Part shown: positions 1-10,633 of the stretch, in pieces
How the letters are laid out: the number at the start of each line of letters is the position of its first letter
How positions within the stretch are numbered: position 1 is the first letter of the stretch
NCBI RefSeq assembly: GCF_024323335.1
Contig: NC_066581.1
Span: 224,341,039-224,405,038, forward strand
Direction of reading: 5' to 3'
Length of the DNA: 64,000 bases
From: Lathyrus oleraceus
Lineage: Eukaryota; Streptophyta; Magnoliopsida; Fabales; Fabaceae
Program-made: the position numbers and the translations under genes
The notes under the pieces: model-generated
Told to the model about the DNA's origin: nothing
Seen by the model: only the letters and a program-made list of their open reading frames with translations
Databases searched by the model: none

Positions 1-297
1 GATTCCAACTGATCCCTACCGGGTATTATCCATGATGCTTTAACCAAAGCGCGAACAATCATGCCAGACGCAGTCATTCGTTTCAATCCCTCTTTTGCCT
101 GGACCGCCCTTTCGGGTTTTCAGTCCACCGGGATACCCTTTTTGCCCAAGTCGCCTTTTCAGGTTTTTGACTTGCCGGGTGTACATCTTTTCATTCATAT
201 CCCTAATTTTTGCCCGAACCTTTCTTTCTGTTTTTTGGTTCGCCGGGATGCCCATTTTTGCCTGGACTATTTTATTCTTTTCGTCCAGCGGGTCTCT
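1..297 (-). other. Start of 3' UTR of unit A
   Basis: Sequence downstream of pol in unit A, equivalent to 16107-16404. It contains the single 1 bp indel between the units near 135. Open frames on the plus strand here are shadows. Confidence 0.8.
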
Positions 298-3200
298 TTA
301 TACGAAGTATTTTTTAACTACGTCCGCATTCACAGGGGATGGAAAATCTTCACCATCCATGGTCGTTAACAACAAGGCTCCACCAGAGAAGACCTTCTTG
401 ACCACGAATGGACCTTCATAATTCGGTGTCCATTTGCCCCTTCGATCGTTTTGAGGAGGAAGGATCCTTTTCAGCACCATATCACCCACGTGATATACCC
501 GAGGTCGTACCCTTTTGTCAAAAGCACGCTTCATCCGCTGTTGGTACAACTGCCCATGACAGATGGCTGCCAGCCTCTTTTCCTCAATCAGGCTCAATTC
601 CTCGTACCGGGTTCTTACCCATTCAGCCTCTTGCAATTTCACGTCCATCAGGACTCTCAAAGAGGGAATCTGAACCTCAACCGGTAGCACGACTTCCATT
701 CCATATACCAATGAGAAAGGAGTTGCCCCAGTAGATGTACGCACCGATGTTCGATACCCATGCAATGCAAACGGCAACATCTCATGCCAGTCTTTATAGG
801 TCACCACCATTTTTTGCACAATCTTCTTTATGTTCTTGTTGGCTGCCTCAACCGCCCCATTCATCTTCGGACGATAGGGAGAAGAATTGTGATGCTCAAT
901 CTTGAATTCCCGGCACAGCTCTGCCATCATCTTATTGTTCAAATTAGAACCATTATCAGTAATGATTCTCTCGGGAACCCCATATCGACAAATGATGTCT
1001 CTCTTGAGAAATCGGGCAACGACCTGCTTTGTCACGTTCGTATAAGAGGCTGCTTCGACCCACTTGGTGAAGTAATCAATAGCCACTAATATGAACCGAT
1101 GCCCATTCGAAGCCGTAGGCTCAATCTTTCCAATCATATCAATGCCCCACATAGCAAACGACCATGGAGACGACATTAAGCTCAGCGGATTTGGAGGCAC
1201 ATGCACCTTGTCAGCATAAATCTGGCATTTATGACACTTCCGCACGAAATTGAAACATTGGGCCTCCATTGTCATCCAATAATATCCTGCCCTCAGCAGC
1301 TTCTTTACCATTGCATTCCCACTAGCATGGGTACCGAACGATCCTTCGTGAACCTCTTTCATCAATTGGCTTGCCTCTCTATCATCAACACATCTAAGCA
1401 AGACCCAATCAAAATTCCTCTTGTACAGAACCCCATCCTTATTCAAGTAGAACACCATGGCCAACCTCCGCAGAGTCTTTCGGTCCTTTTTCGATGCTCC
1501 CTCAGGATATTCTTGAGTCTCTAGATAGCGCTTGATATCGTAATACCACGGCTTCTCATCATCAGACGCTGTATCAACAGCAAACACATAAGCCGGTCTA
1601 TCCAGACGACCTACCTCCACGCTGGGGAATTGATTCCACCATTGCACTTTAATCAAGGCAGCCAGTGTAGCCAAAGTATCTGCCAAAGGATTCTCCTCTC
1701 TGGGCACATGATGCATCTTCACCTTGGTGAAAAACGTCAACAATCTCCTCGTATAATCTCGATACGGCACTAAATGAGATTGATGCGTATACCATTTTCC
1801 GTTAACTTGATTTACCACCAGAGATGAATCTCCATATATGACAAGGTTCTTGATCCTCAAATCAATCGCCTCCTTAATCCCCAATATGCAAGCTTCATAT
1901 TCAGCCACGTTGTTGGTGCACTCAAATGTTAGCCGGGCAGCAAAACGAATGTGGGATTCTTTCGGCGTAACCAAAACAGCACCAACACCGCTACCATTCA
2001 CGTTAACGGCCCCATCAAACATCAGAATCCATTCGGATTCAGGGTCAGGCCCCTCCTCCGGGATTGGTTCCTCGCAATCTTTCGATTTGAGAAACATGAT
2101 GTCCTCATCAGGGAATTCAAACTTCATCGGTTGATAATCATCAATGGGTTGCTGGGCGAGGTAATCAGACAATACACTCCCCTTGATCGCTTTCTGAGAG
2201 GTATACTGTATATCATATTCTGTCAAAATCATTTTCCACCTCGCAACCCGTCCGGTCAATGCTGGCTTCTCGAAAATGTACTTGATTGGATCCATCTTGG
2301 AAATCAACAAAGTGGTATGAACCAGCATATACTGCCTCAGTCGGCGAGCAGCCCAGACCAAAGCACAGCAAGTTTTCTCGAGCAGTGAATATCTTGTTTC
2401 ACAGTCGGTAAACTTTTTGCTAAGGTAGTATATGGCATGCTCTTTTCGACCAGACTCGTCATGCTGCCCCAATACACACCCCATAGACCCCTCGAGGACT
2501 GTCAGATACAGAATTAACGGTCTTCCCTCCACAGGAGGCATCAGAATCGGAGGCTCCTGCAAATATTCTTTTATTTTTTCAAATGCCGCTTGGCAATCAT
2601 TATTCCACCTGACCGTTTGATCTTTTCTCAACAACTTGAATATTGGTTCACACGTGGCTGTTAGGTGAGATATGAACCGTGAAATGTAGTTCAATCTACC
2701 TAAGAAACCACGAACCTCCTTCTCTGTTCTCGGTTCAGGCATTTCTCTTATTGCTTTCACTTTAGCAGGATCAACCTCAATTCCTTTCTCACTTACTATG
2801 AACCCCAACAATTTACCGGACCGCACTTCGAACGTGCACTTATTCGGATTCAACCTCAGTCTGAACTGTCTCAGCCGGTCGAACAACTTGGCCAGATCTA
2901 CCAAATGCCCCTCTTCTGTTTGGGACTTTGCTATCATGTCATCAACATAGCATTCAATTTCATGATGAATCATATCATGAAACAAAGTCACCATGGCCCT
3001 CTGATAAGTAGCACCGGCGTTCTTGAGACCAAATGGCATCACCTTGTAACAAAAGGTACCCCACGGTGTAATGAACGTTGTTTTCTCCATATCATCTGGC
3101 GACATTTTGATTTGATTATAGCCAGAAAAGCCATCCATGAAGGAAAACACCGAGAATTGAGCTGTATTATCTACCAACACATCAATGTGAGGTAGTGGAA

Positions 3201-3912
3201 AATCATCCTTCGGACTAGCTCTGTTCAGATCTCGGTAGTCCATACACATTCTCACCTTCCCATCCTTCTTCGGGACTGGCACGATGTTTGCAACCTACGG
3301 CGGATAATTAGTGACAGCAAGGAAACCAGCATCCCATTGCTTTTGCACTTCTTCTTTGATTTTCATCGCCATGTCAGGTCGAGTCCTGCGCAACTTCTGC
3401 TTCACTGGAGGACAATATGTTCTCAACGGTAGCTTATGCACAACAATATCGGTATCCAACCCTGGCATATCTTGATAAGACCAGGCAAAGATGTCGACAT
3501 ACTCTTTTAACAATGCTACCATTCTGCTCTTGACACTTTCCTCCAAAGCAGCCCCGATTTTCACTTCTTTCTTGACCTCGTCGGTACCCAGATTCACTAC
3601 CTCAATCTGCTCTTCATGCGGCTGAATCACCTTCTCCTCTTGTTTTAACAACCTGGCTAATTCCCCTGGCAGTTCACAATCTTCTTCGTCTTCTTCTTCA
3701 GCAAGATAGATTGGATTGTCGAAGTCATACGAGGGTGTAACAGGATTGTTATCAATGAGATCCGGAGAGATATCGCATCTGCATGAATGTGGATTCATGC
3801 ATTGCTTTAGAACCGGTGTGAGACAAATCGACAAAAAGAAAAATGAAAACATTGCCATTTTTATTTTGTTTTTATTTTTAAACTGTAAAAATAAATGAAA
3901 AACAGGGAACAC
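298..3912 (-). pseudogene. pol: Pol with one nonsense mutation (unit A)
   Basis: Same domains and order as unit B pol, but a Trp codon (TGG) is TAG at 3295-3297, the result of T at 3296 against C at 19403 on the plus strand. The stop lies just before the RT palm, separating the linker (3295-3912) from RT to integrase (298-3282). The downstream part is otherwise open with YVDD and integrase motifs intact. A few further substitutions separate it from unit B, including Val for Ala near the C terminus. Confidence 0.92.
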
Positions 3913-4054
3913 CGCTTTTAACTGAAAAACATCCTTTTATTAATGATGCGAATTTGCAAATTTAAACATGAGGTGGCCCTTACAATGAACCATTACGTGT
4001 CGGGCAACACATATGGCTTTCATGCATATAAAATTAAAACAGGAAAAATATTAC
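3779..4054 (-). other. Proposed 276 bp intron between protease and RT (unit A)
   Basis: Equivalent positions and same splice signals as in unit B. Confidence 0.6.
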
Positions 4055-5223
4055 TCTTCCAGCAGAGTGACCCGGATGATCTTTTCAGCCTTCCAGTTTT
4101 GGATTCCCATCCCTGGTGTGCACGGCTTTATCCACCGGTCCATGTCACAGTCACTATCAGCGTCGTCACTCATCATGCAGATGTGATCCGGATCCAGCAT
4201 TCCGGCACTAGTGAAGGTGACCGACGTACGACGTCCTCTGCCTTGTCCCACCGAGCCTCTGCCTGGTTGATACCCCACTCCGAAGCGGTCTTTCTTTGCG
4301 GAGATATCCATGATCCTGCCCCAACCAGGAGCCTCTCCATTCTTCACCACCTCAGCGGCCTGCTTGTACGAAGCAATGGACGGTTTCTCTTCCTCCTTGG
4401 CAAACAGAGCATTCTCCACCTTAACGGTTTCAAAAGCTTGACTTGGCGTCTCCCATATTTCGCCATCCATCTCAACGTATTTGAATGAGGACAGGTGGCT
4501 GACAAAGATGTCCTCTTCTCCGCACACAGTGACAACCTGTCCTTCCCAGATATATTTCAACTTTTGATGTAAAGTCGAGGTCACTGCCCCAGCAGCATGA
4601 ATCCACGGCCTACCCAACAAGCAACTGTATGCCGGCTGGATATCCATGACGTAGAAAGTCGACTTGAACACCTCTGGGCCAATCTTCACTGGCAGCCCAA
4701 CCTCTTCGAACATGGCCCGCTTCGACCCATCAAACGCCCGCACAATCAAATCAGTCGGAGTCAGAATCAGCCCATCACAATTAAGCTTAGCCAGAGCCTT
4801 CTTCGGCAACACATTCAATGAGGAGCCGATATCAACCAACACATGCGAAAGCACGGCCCCTTTACATTCCATTGCTATGTGTAGCGCCCGATTGTGATTC
4901 CTCCCATCCACAGTCAGGTCCATGTCAGTAAATCCCAACCCATGGCTGGCATGCACATTAGACACGACCGTTTCCAACTGATTAATGGTTATCTCTTGAG
5001 GAACATAGGCTTTCTTTAAAATTTTCAACAGAGCCTCTCTATGCCCCTCAGAGCTTAACAGCAAAGACAGAATCGATATTTTGGAGGGAGTCTGCTGCAG
5101 ATGATCTACCAACTTGTACTCAGACTTCTTGATGATCCTTAAGAATTCCTCTGCATCATCATCAAGCTTCTCTTCCGACCCAACCGGCGCCGGTGTCACT
5201 ACTGGAGTACCATCATTCATCAC
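4051..5223 (-). CDS. pro: Aspartic protease region (unit A)
   Basis: 390 codons, open, with the same order of motifs as unit B and the same Asp-Ile-Gly at the catalytic position (codons at 4828-4833). It differs at a handful of residues (Pro/Leu and Ala/Val near the start, Met/Val near residue 168, Gly/Arg near the end). It lies in the -1 frame relative to gag. Because gag upstream and pol downstream carry stops, product from this unit is doubtful. Confidence 0.75.
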   Translation of the reverse strand: MMNDGTPVVTPAPVGSEEKLDDDAEEFLRIIKKSEYKLVDHLQQTPSKISILSLLLSSEGHREALLKILKKAYVPQEITINQLETVVSNVHASHGLGFTDMDLTVDGRNHNRALHIAMECKGAVLSHVLVDIGSSLNVLPKKALAKLNCDGLILTPTDLIVRAFDGSKRAMFEEVGLPVKIGPEVFKSTFYVMDIQPAYSCLLGRPWIHAAGAVTSTLHQKLKYIWEGQVVTVCGEEDIFVSHLSSFKYVEMDGEIWETPSQAFETVKVENALFAKEEEKPSIASYKQAAEVVKNGEAPGWGRIMDISAKKDRFGVGYQPGRGSVGQGRGRRTSVTFTSAGMLDPDHICMMSDDADSDCDMDRWIKPCTPGMGIQNWKAEKIIRVTLLEE

Positions 5224-5243
5224 TGCTTTCCCTTTCGCCCTGG

Positions 5244-7484
5244 CTAAAGCCTCGGCCTTTTCTTTTTTTTCTCTCTCTCTCCTTCTCCTCCTCTCAAGGC
5301 ATCATGAGCAAACAATCTTCCACTACGAGTGAAACCGCTGGGACCGGCCTTATCCACCTTTGACACGGTGGTTTCACTAGCAGTCTGGTCTTCTACTTTC
5401 TCACCGTTACAGTACACTTCTCCACCATAATGCCAAGGCACGGCATCATCTTTGTCATACGGAATTGGTCCAGGTACCGTGATGGTAACTGGAGCCGCCT
5501 CAGCAAGATTTAACAAATCCACCGGGTCAAAATAAATTGTTATGGTGGAGACTTCATCTTTCCCCAAATCGACCTTCTCGATCAAAATACTCCCCTCATC
5601 CATCAGACTCTGAACAGTCTTCCTCAACAATGAACACCCATTGACAAAAACAATGCACTCAGCACAATCATCACGACATCCCGGGTCGACCCCATTCAAC
5701 ATCAACTGCCTCTTAACCTCAGCCAGAGGAGTCTTCAACTGATCAACAGACAACAGCCCCATTCTGTTCTCCTCCGAGATAGCATTCACCCCCCTTTGAC
5801 CATGCGCGGGCATGGGATTGGCATTGACGTTGGGAGATGGTGCGAAGTTGATCGCCTTCGAATCCACCAGGTCTTGAACTGTGTGCTTAAAAGCTTTGCA
5901 GTTCTCTATGTTATGCCCGGGAGCACCCGAATGGAATTCGCATTTTGCATTTTCATCATAGTTGGCTGGCCTCTGATCAGGTCTCAAAGGCGCCAAAGTC
6001 CTCGGTTGTACTAACCCCAAATCCATCAACTTTTTAAACAGAAAAGAATAAGTCACAGGCGGCCTGTCGAACTGCCTATCATTCATTCTCCCCTTGACTT
6101 GATATCCGGCCCTCTGAGGCCTCTGTTGAAATGGTTGTCTTTGTTGTTGAGGTTGTTGTTGCTGCTGCTGTGCAGGCTGATGCTCAGCAGGAATAGTTAC
6201 CGCAGCAGTGTGCTGGAAGTAACGATCCCTACTGGGTCCTCTCTGAGCATATATGGCGCTGGTATCACCTTCCTTCTTCCTCTGACCATTCTCAAAAGGC
6301 TTTTTCGACCCTGAAGAAGAAGCATTACCTTGAATCTTCCCGAGCTTCAACCAGCTCTCAATTCTCTCCCCGGCCACGACTATATCTGAAAAGTTGGTCA
6401 CCGGACAACCAACCATCCTCTCAGCATAAGCCCCTTGCAAAGTCCCCATGAAGAGATCAGACATCTCTCTATCAACTAGAGGAGGTTGCACTCTGGCAGC
6501 CAACTCCCTCCATCTTTGGGCGTATTCTTTAAACCCCTCATTATTCTTTTGAGACATACCCTGCAGTTGGGTATGACTCGGGGCCATATCAGCGTTGAAC
6601 TGATACTATTTAAAGAAAGCGTCCCCAAGATCTTGCCAGCTCTTGATATCCGACGACTTCAGCTTGGTGTACCACTCCAGTGAGCCTCCGGACAGGCTGT
6701 CCTGGAAGAAATACATCCACAGCTTCTGATCCATGGTGTAAGCTGAGATCTTACGGACAAACGCCTGCAGATGAGTCTCGGGGCAGGAACTCCCATTATA
6801 CCGATCAAATGTGGGCGCTTTAAATTTCTGCGGGATCACAATCCCCTCCACTAGCCCCATATTTGACATATTGACCACCCCAGGAGTGGCATAACTTTCC
6901 AATGCTCGAATCTTTTCAGCCAGCAGCTGAATCTCCTTGTTCTGTGGTGGGGCACCGTACTGACCAAACGGTTCATTATGCATCGAGAACTGATCAGCCT
7001 CCCTGTCTTCCTCTCTGTCGTCCTCAACATCGAAGAAAGGCGGGAACAGACTGTCTTTCAGATTCTGACCCGGTTGACCACCCGTAGCACCAAAACCTCC
7101 AGCAGTGTTATTCACTATACCAACTGTTGTTCTCTTACCACCGTCTCGAGAACCACCAAGCCCCTGGTTGGAGACACCATCCAGGTTTACACCGCTGTTT
7201 GCCGCTGAATCCCGCTCGAGCTTCTCAACCTTATCAGCTAGAGCCTTCTGACCAACTGCAAAACCTTGCATGATGTTGATCAGCTCAGTCATCTTGTCTT
7301 TCAGCTCAAGGATATCAGAATTCGGGAGATCCATTAGTCTGGGAGTATTGCGTCGCGTGAAGTATCTGTGAGGACGTGTTGAGTGCAAAGGTACAACTCT
7401 GCGAGCACGAGCAATGATTCCTGAAACAATCAAGCACGTTAGAACTGATACCTGCAAAATAAAACACAAGTTTATTATGATCAT
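5244..7484 (-). pseudogene. gag: Gag with one nonsense mutation (unit A)
   Basis: Aligns codon for codon with unit B gag but has an in-frame TAG where unit B has CAG (Gln). The change is one base: A at 6608 against G at 22715 on the plus strand. The break falls inside the gag core, leaving an N-terminal fragment (6606-7484) and an otherwise open remainder (5244-6587). In minus-strand terms it is C to T in a CAG context, as expected from deamination of methylated cytosine, though one site proves nothing. The 3' Lys-rich end and slippery run match unit B. Confidence 0.9.
5262..5268 (-). promoter_or_regulatory. Candidate -1 frameshift heptamer at gag-protease junction (unit A)
   Basis: Same A AAA AAG in the gag frame and same eight-A run (5263-5270) as in unit B, with gag stopping at 5244. 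Confidence 0.5.
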
Positions 7485-7847
7485 GCATGAATGCAGTGTT
7501 TATCCACATGAGGAACACTTTGTTTCTCGATCCTGGCTTCATCGAGACAAATAATAATCCGGCAGCAATTTTCTGATATTCGTCATTTGATTTCATCATA
7601 CAGATCAGAGATATATGATTTAGCAAAATACCCACAACCATGTGTGTGTGCTATGTGAGTGCATACGGTAAAGCAAATAAAGCTTGAAGATCAATCACTG
7701 AATGAAAATCACCATCACATAACAAAATGCACAATAAGTGCCATTGTCATACATCAAATCAGATACAAATCTCCAGAATCAGGAAAGAAATACAAACAAA
7801 TGAATTCCGTCAACAAGCCTGACGGTAATCCAACACAAATGAAAGAT
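7485..7847 (-). other. Spacer between ORF1 and gag (unit A)
   Basis: About 360 bp AT-rich spacer; the equivalent in unit B is 23592-23954. No gene or strong motif seen. Confidence 0.6.
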
Positions 7848-9590
7848 CTAGTCTGATGAGGGTCCCACAGATGGCCCTATCTCAGCTTCCATCTTCGCGA
7901 ACTCTACGGCGAACCTGAGCTCGGTGTTCTCCTGCTGTAATCTCCCCACCTCCTTCTGGTGAATCTTCATCTGCCTGAAGTAATGATCTCTCTCAGCAAT
8001 GTAATGATCTCTCTCAGTTATACAATGATCTCTCTCGGCGATGATCTTCACATTCTCCGTTTCCTTAACCTTCAGCTTGGCCTCCCACTCGGCAATGAGA
8101 ACTCGGACTCTGTCGTCTCTCTGATCCTTCACGAGAATCTGCCTCCTCTTCTGATCTTCGATGACTTTTGAAGCTCTAGCCAATCTCTCTTTGGTAATGT
8201 CGTGCTCCTTTGTTGAAGATGCCAAAGCCTGACTGACCTTCCCATAGTAGGCAGTATCCATCTCAAAGCGCTTCGCTTCTAGGGCATGTCGCTTGTCCTG
8301 ATCCTCCATCTTCACTCTGATCTCCTGGTTAGCCATCTGAATCCGAGCAACACTCATCTCCAATTCCGCTTTCTCTGTAAGCAACTGATCTCTGGCTCTC
8401 TTCATCTCGAGGAACTCTTCCATACTAACAGTGGAAGTCGGACCCTCAATCATAGGACACCAAAGATCACCTCCCAGAAATGGTAGATGTGTAATCTCAA
8501 TTCTCTTCCGCAACCAATCATCAAATAGAGGAAAATACCGACTGTTGACCTTGCCATAAGGGACTTTACCCTTTCTCTGGATATCACGCCACTCATCCAA
8601 TACTTGCCTTAGCTTGGCCTGATTGCCATCAATCGGAAAGTAAAAAGACTCCTGGATCTCCCGCCCAAGAGGAGGACCCTCTACAGCAAACCCCATCTGT
8701 CTCCTGAGAAGCACCGGGTTGTAATTGATGCAACCCTGAACTCCCACAAGAGGCACATTGGGAAGACTCCCACAACTATATATAAAATCCCGTCCAGCCA
8801 TACCATTATGAGTCCAAGCGATGTCAGCAGCCCGCAAACCCATCAACCTGAATGACCACCTGACAGTAGGATCAAGATGAGCAAAAGCACCTCGGGAAGG
8901 CAAATACCCCATAAACCACCTGAATAGCAACTGAGCACAACATCTGATCAAACCACCACGTCTCTTCTCGTTCCTGTTATGAACCGAGTAGTAAACATCT
9001 CCGATCAGAGTAGGAATAGGGTTTCTCTGCATGAACAATCTAATAGCATTATGGTCCACAAAGCTCTTCTGATTAGGAAACAAAATAATCCCATAAATGC
9101 TCACAACAACCAAAGCACAAACCGTCTTCCAATTACCCACTGCAGCATGTTCCTTGGCATTAGCTTCCAAGAAACTCAAATGAAATCCAGGTAATTTCCC
9201 CTTTTCCTTCAAACCCTCCTTGATCATTTCCGGACTCAAATAAAGAGCACGGGAAATCCCAAGGACATCAGGCTCCACCCTAGTAACATGGAAAGGAATC
9301 TGATCACGGATCTGCATACCCAGGATGCTAGCATAATCCTCCATCAAAGGCCCCAACAAATAATCTGGAAACACGAAACATCTCAGCCCCGGGTCATAGA
9401 ACTGGAGAAGTGTATGAATGGCGCTCCTGTCACTGTCAGTGAGTCTGAAAACCATCTTCAGAATACCACCGTATGCCTCTCTGAACATCCCCACGTGGTC
9501 GGGTGTAATCAAGGCTATCATATCCCTCAACACACCAATCTCTGGGTCGAAGAAACTGTAGGCAACATCATGCTTCAAACCGGTCCTCAT
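7848..9590 (-). CDS. Ogre ORF1 protein (unit A), DUF7745-like with C-terminal coiled coil
   Basis: 580 codons, intact, starting MRTGLKHDVA. The first 370 or so residues resemble the plant DUF7745 / mobile-domain-like proteins seen as ORF1 in Ogre elements; function is unknown. Residues from about 385 to 570 form a long charged coiled coil, including a threefold ERDHY-type heptad repeat coded by near-identical 21 bp units (about 7980-8045). ORF1 ends about 360 bp before the gag frame. Unlike gag and pol it is unbroken in both units. Compared with unit B it differs by a few residues, including the last one. It could bind nucleic acid or self-assemble, but nothing in the sequence proves that. 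Confidence 0.85.
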   Translation of the reverse strand: MRTGLKHDVAYSFFDPEIGVLRDMIALITPDHVGMFREAYGGILKMVFRLTDSDRSAIHTLLQFYDPGLRCFVFPDYLLGPLMEDYASILGMQIRDQIPFHVTRVEPDVLGISRALYLSPEMIKEGLKEKGKLPGFHLSFLEANAKEHAAVGNWKTVCALVVVSIYGIILFPNQKSFVDHNAIRLFMQRNPIPTLIGDVYYSVHNRNEKRRGGLIRCCAQLLFRWFMGYLPSRGAFAHLDPTVRWSFRLMGLRAADIAWTHNGMAGRDFIYSCGSLPNVPLVGVQGCINYNPVLLRRQMGFAVEGPPLGREIQESFYFPIDGNQAKLRQVLDEWRDIQRKGKVPYGKVNSRYFPLFDDWLRKRIEITHLPFLGGDLWCPMIEGPTSTVSMEEFLEMKRARDQLLTEKAELEMSVARIQMANQEIRVKMEDQDKRHALEAKRFEMDTAYYGKVSQALASSTKEHDITKERLARASKVIEDQKRRQILVKDQRDDRVRVLIAEWEAKLKVKETENVKIIAERDHCITERDHYIAERDHYFRQMKIHQKEVGRLQQENTELRFAVEFAKMEAEIGPSVGPSSD

Positions 9591-10613
9591 GTCTGAACAG
9601 AAAGTCTCTCAACCAGGATCTTGATCAAAAATGTCCCTGCATATGGATAAACATGTGTTAGATGCAGGTAAATGCAAGATGTAATGATGCTGATGAATGA
9701 ATACAATGCATTGCCATCCTCCAAGCCATCTGATCATCTGCACTCTGAGTTACAACCCTGATTTCTGAACCGATCACAACCATCTGAGGGAACATGTAAC
9801 CACAAATCCAACTCAAAGGTTCCGAAATAAACGGAACTGACTGATACACCATCATCATCACCAAACAATCTCTGAGCAGATACCCAATAATCTTTGAATC
9901 GGCCCGGGGAATCCTGAAATAAACGGATCCCCACTAATAAATAACACAGACAGCACTCCGGCGTCTCGGCAATAAATGACCATAAATCCGACTCATAAAT
10001 AGGACCCTGATCAACGGAACCAAAAGTCACCATCTGAGTCACCAACAGAACATCTGAAAGAATCACCCTCCCCTCACAGGTAAATTCTAATCAGGTCACC
10101 CTAAGGCGGATAATAGTCTCGACAATCGGGCAAAGATACTCAATGGGTTTGCCCTTTCGGGTGTGCCATTGTAGCTCTCTTAAGATCGTCTAAACCAAAG
10201 ATCCGGGAAATGATCGATCACCAGAGTCAACAGCTCAAATGAAGTAACTCAACCAAAGTGGAGTACCCCACAGAGGAAAGCACTATCAAATGAACCTCGT
10301 CCGGCTTGTGGTACATCACGTTGCCAGGCACATGTTGACCTAACATGAAGGAGGCAACATGAGACCACACTAATCCTAGGTGTATACTCGGGCCTGGGTT
10401 TTAGCCCCACTCAGAACACCCACCCCCATAGAGGAACCACCTGCACAGAGGACGACAACATGATAGTATGATGCATGCAGACATTTATGCAAATATATAC
10501 ACAATTAGAATAATAAATGCAATAAATGAAGCACAAGCAACCTAAACTATCCTAGAGCGCTAGGAGAGACTCGCTTAGGGAAGATGGACCAGCACAGGTC
10601 AACATCTTGTTCT
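9591..10613 (-). other. 5' untranslated leader of unit A
   Basis: About 1 kb between primer site and ORF1 without a credible gene. It holds small inverted repeats with a common GAAATAAAC loop at 9819-9837 and 9906-9932, and a region near 10140-10170 with complementary GGGTTTGCCC / GGGTGTGCC-like segments. Unit B has the same leader at 25698-26720. Confidence 0.75.
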
Positions 10614-10631
10614 TCCCCAGCAAAGTCGCCA
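10614..10631 (-). promoter_or_regulatory. Primer binding site, tRNA-Arg type (unit A)
   Basis: The minus strand reads TGGCGACTTTGCTGGGGA two bases after the LTR end. This closely matches the complement of the 3' end of a plant tRNA-Arg, the primer known for Ogre, with about two differences from the sequence I recall. It fixes the LTR inner edge at 10634. Confidence 0.85.
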
Positions 10632-10633
10632 GT

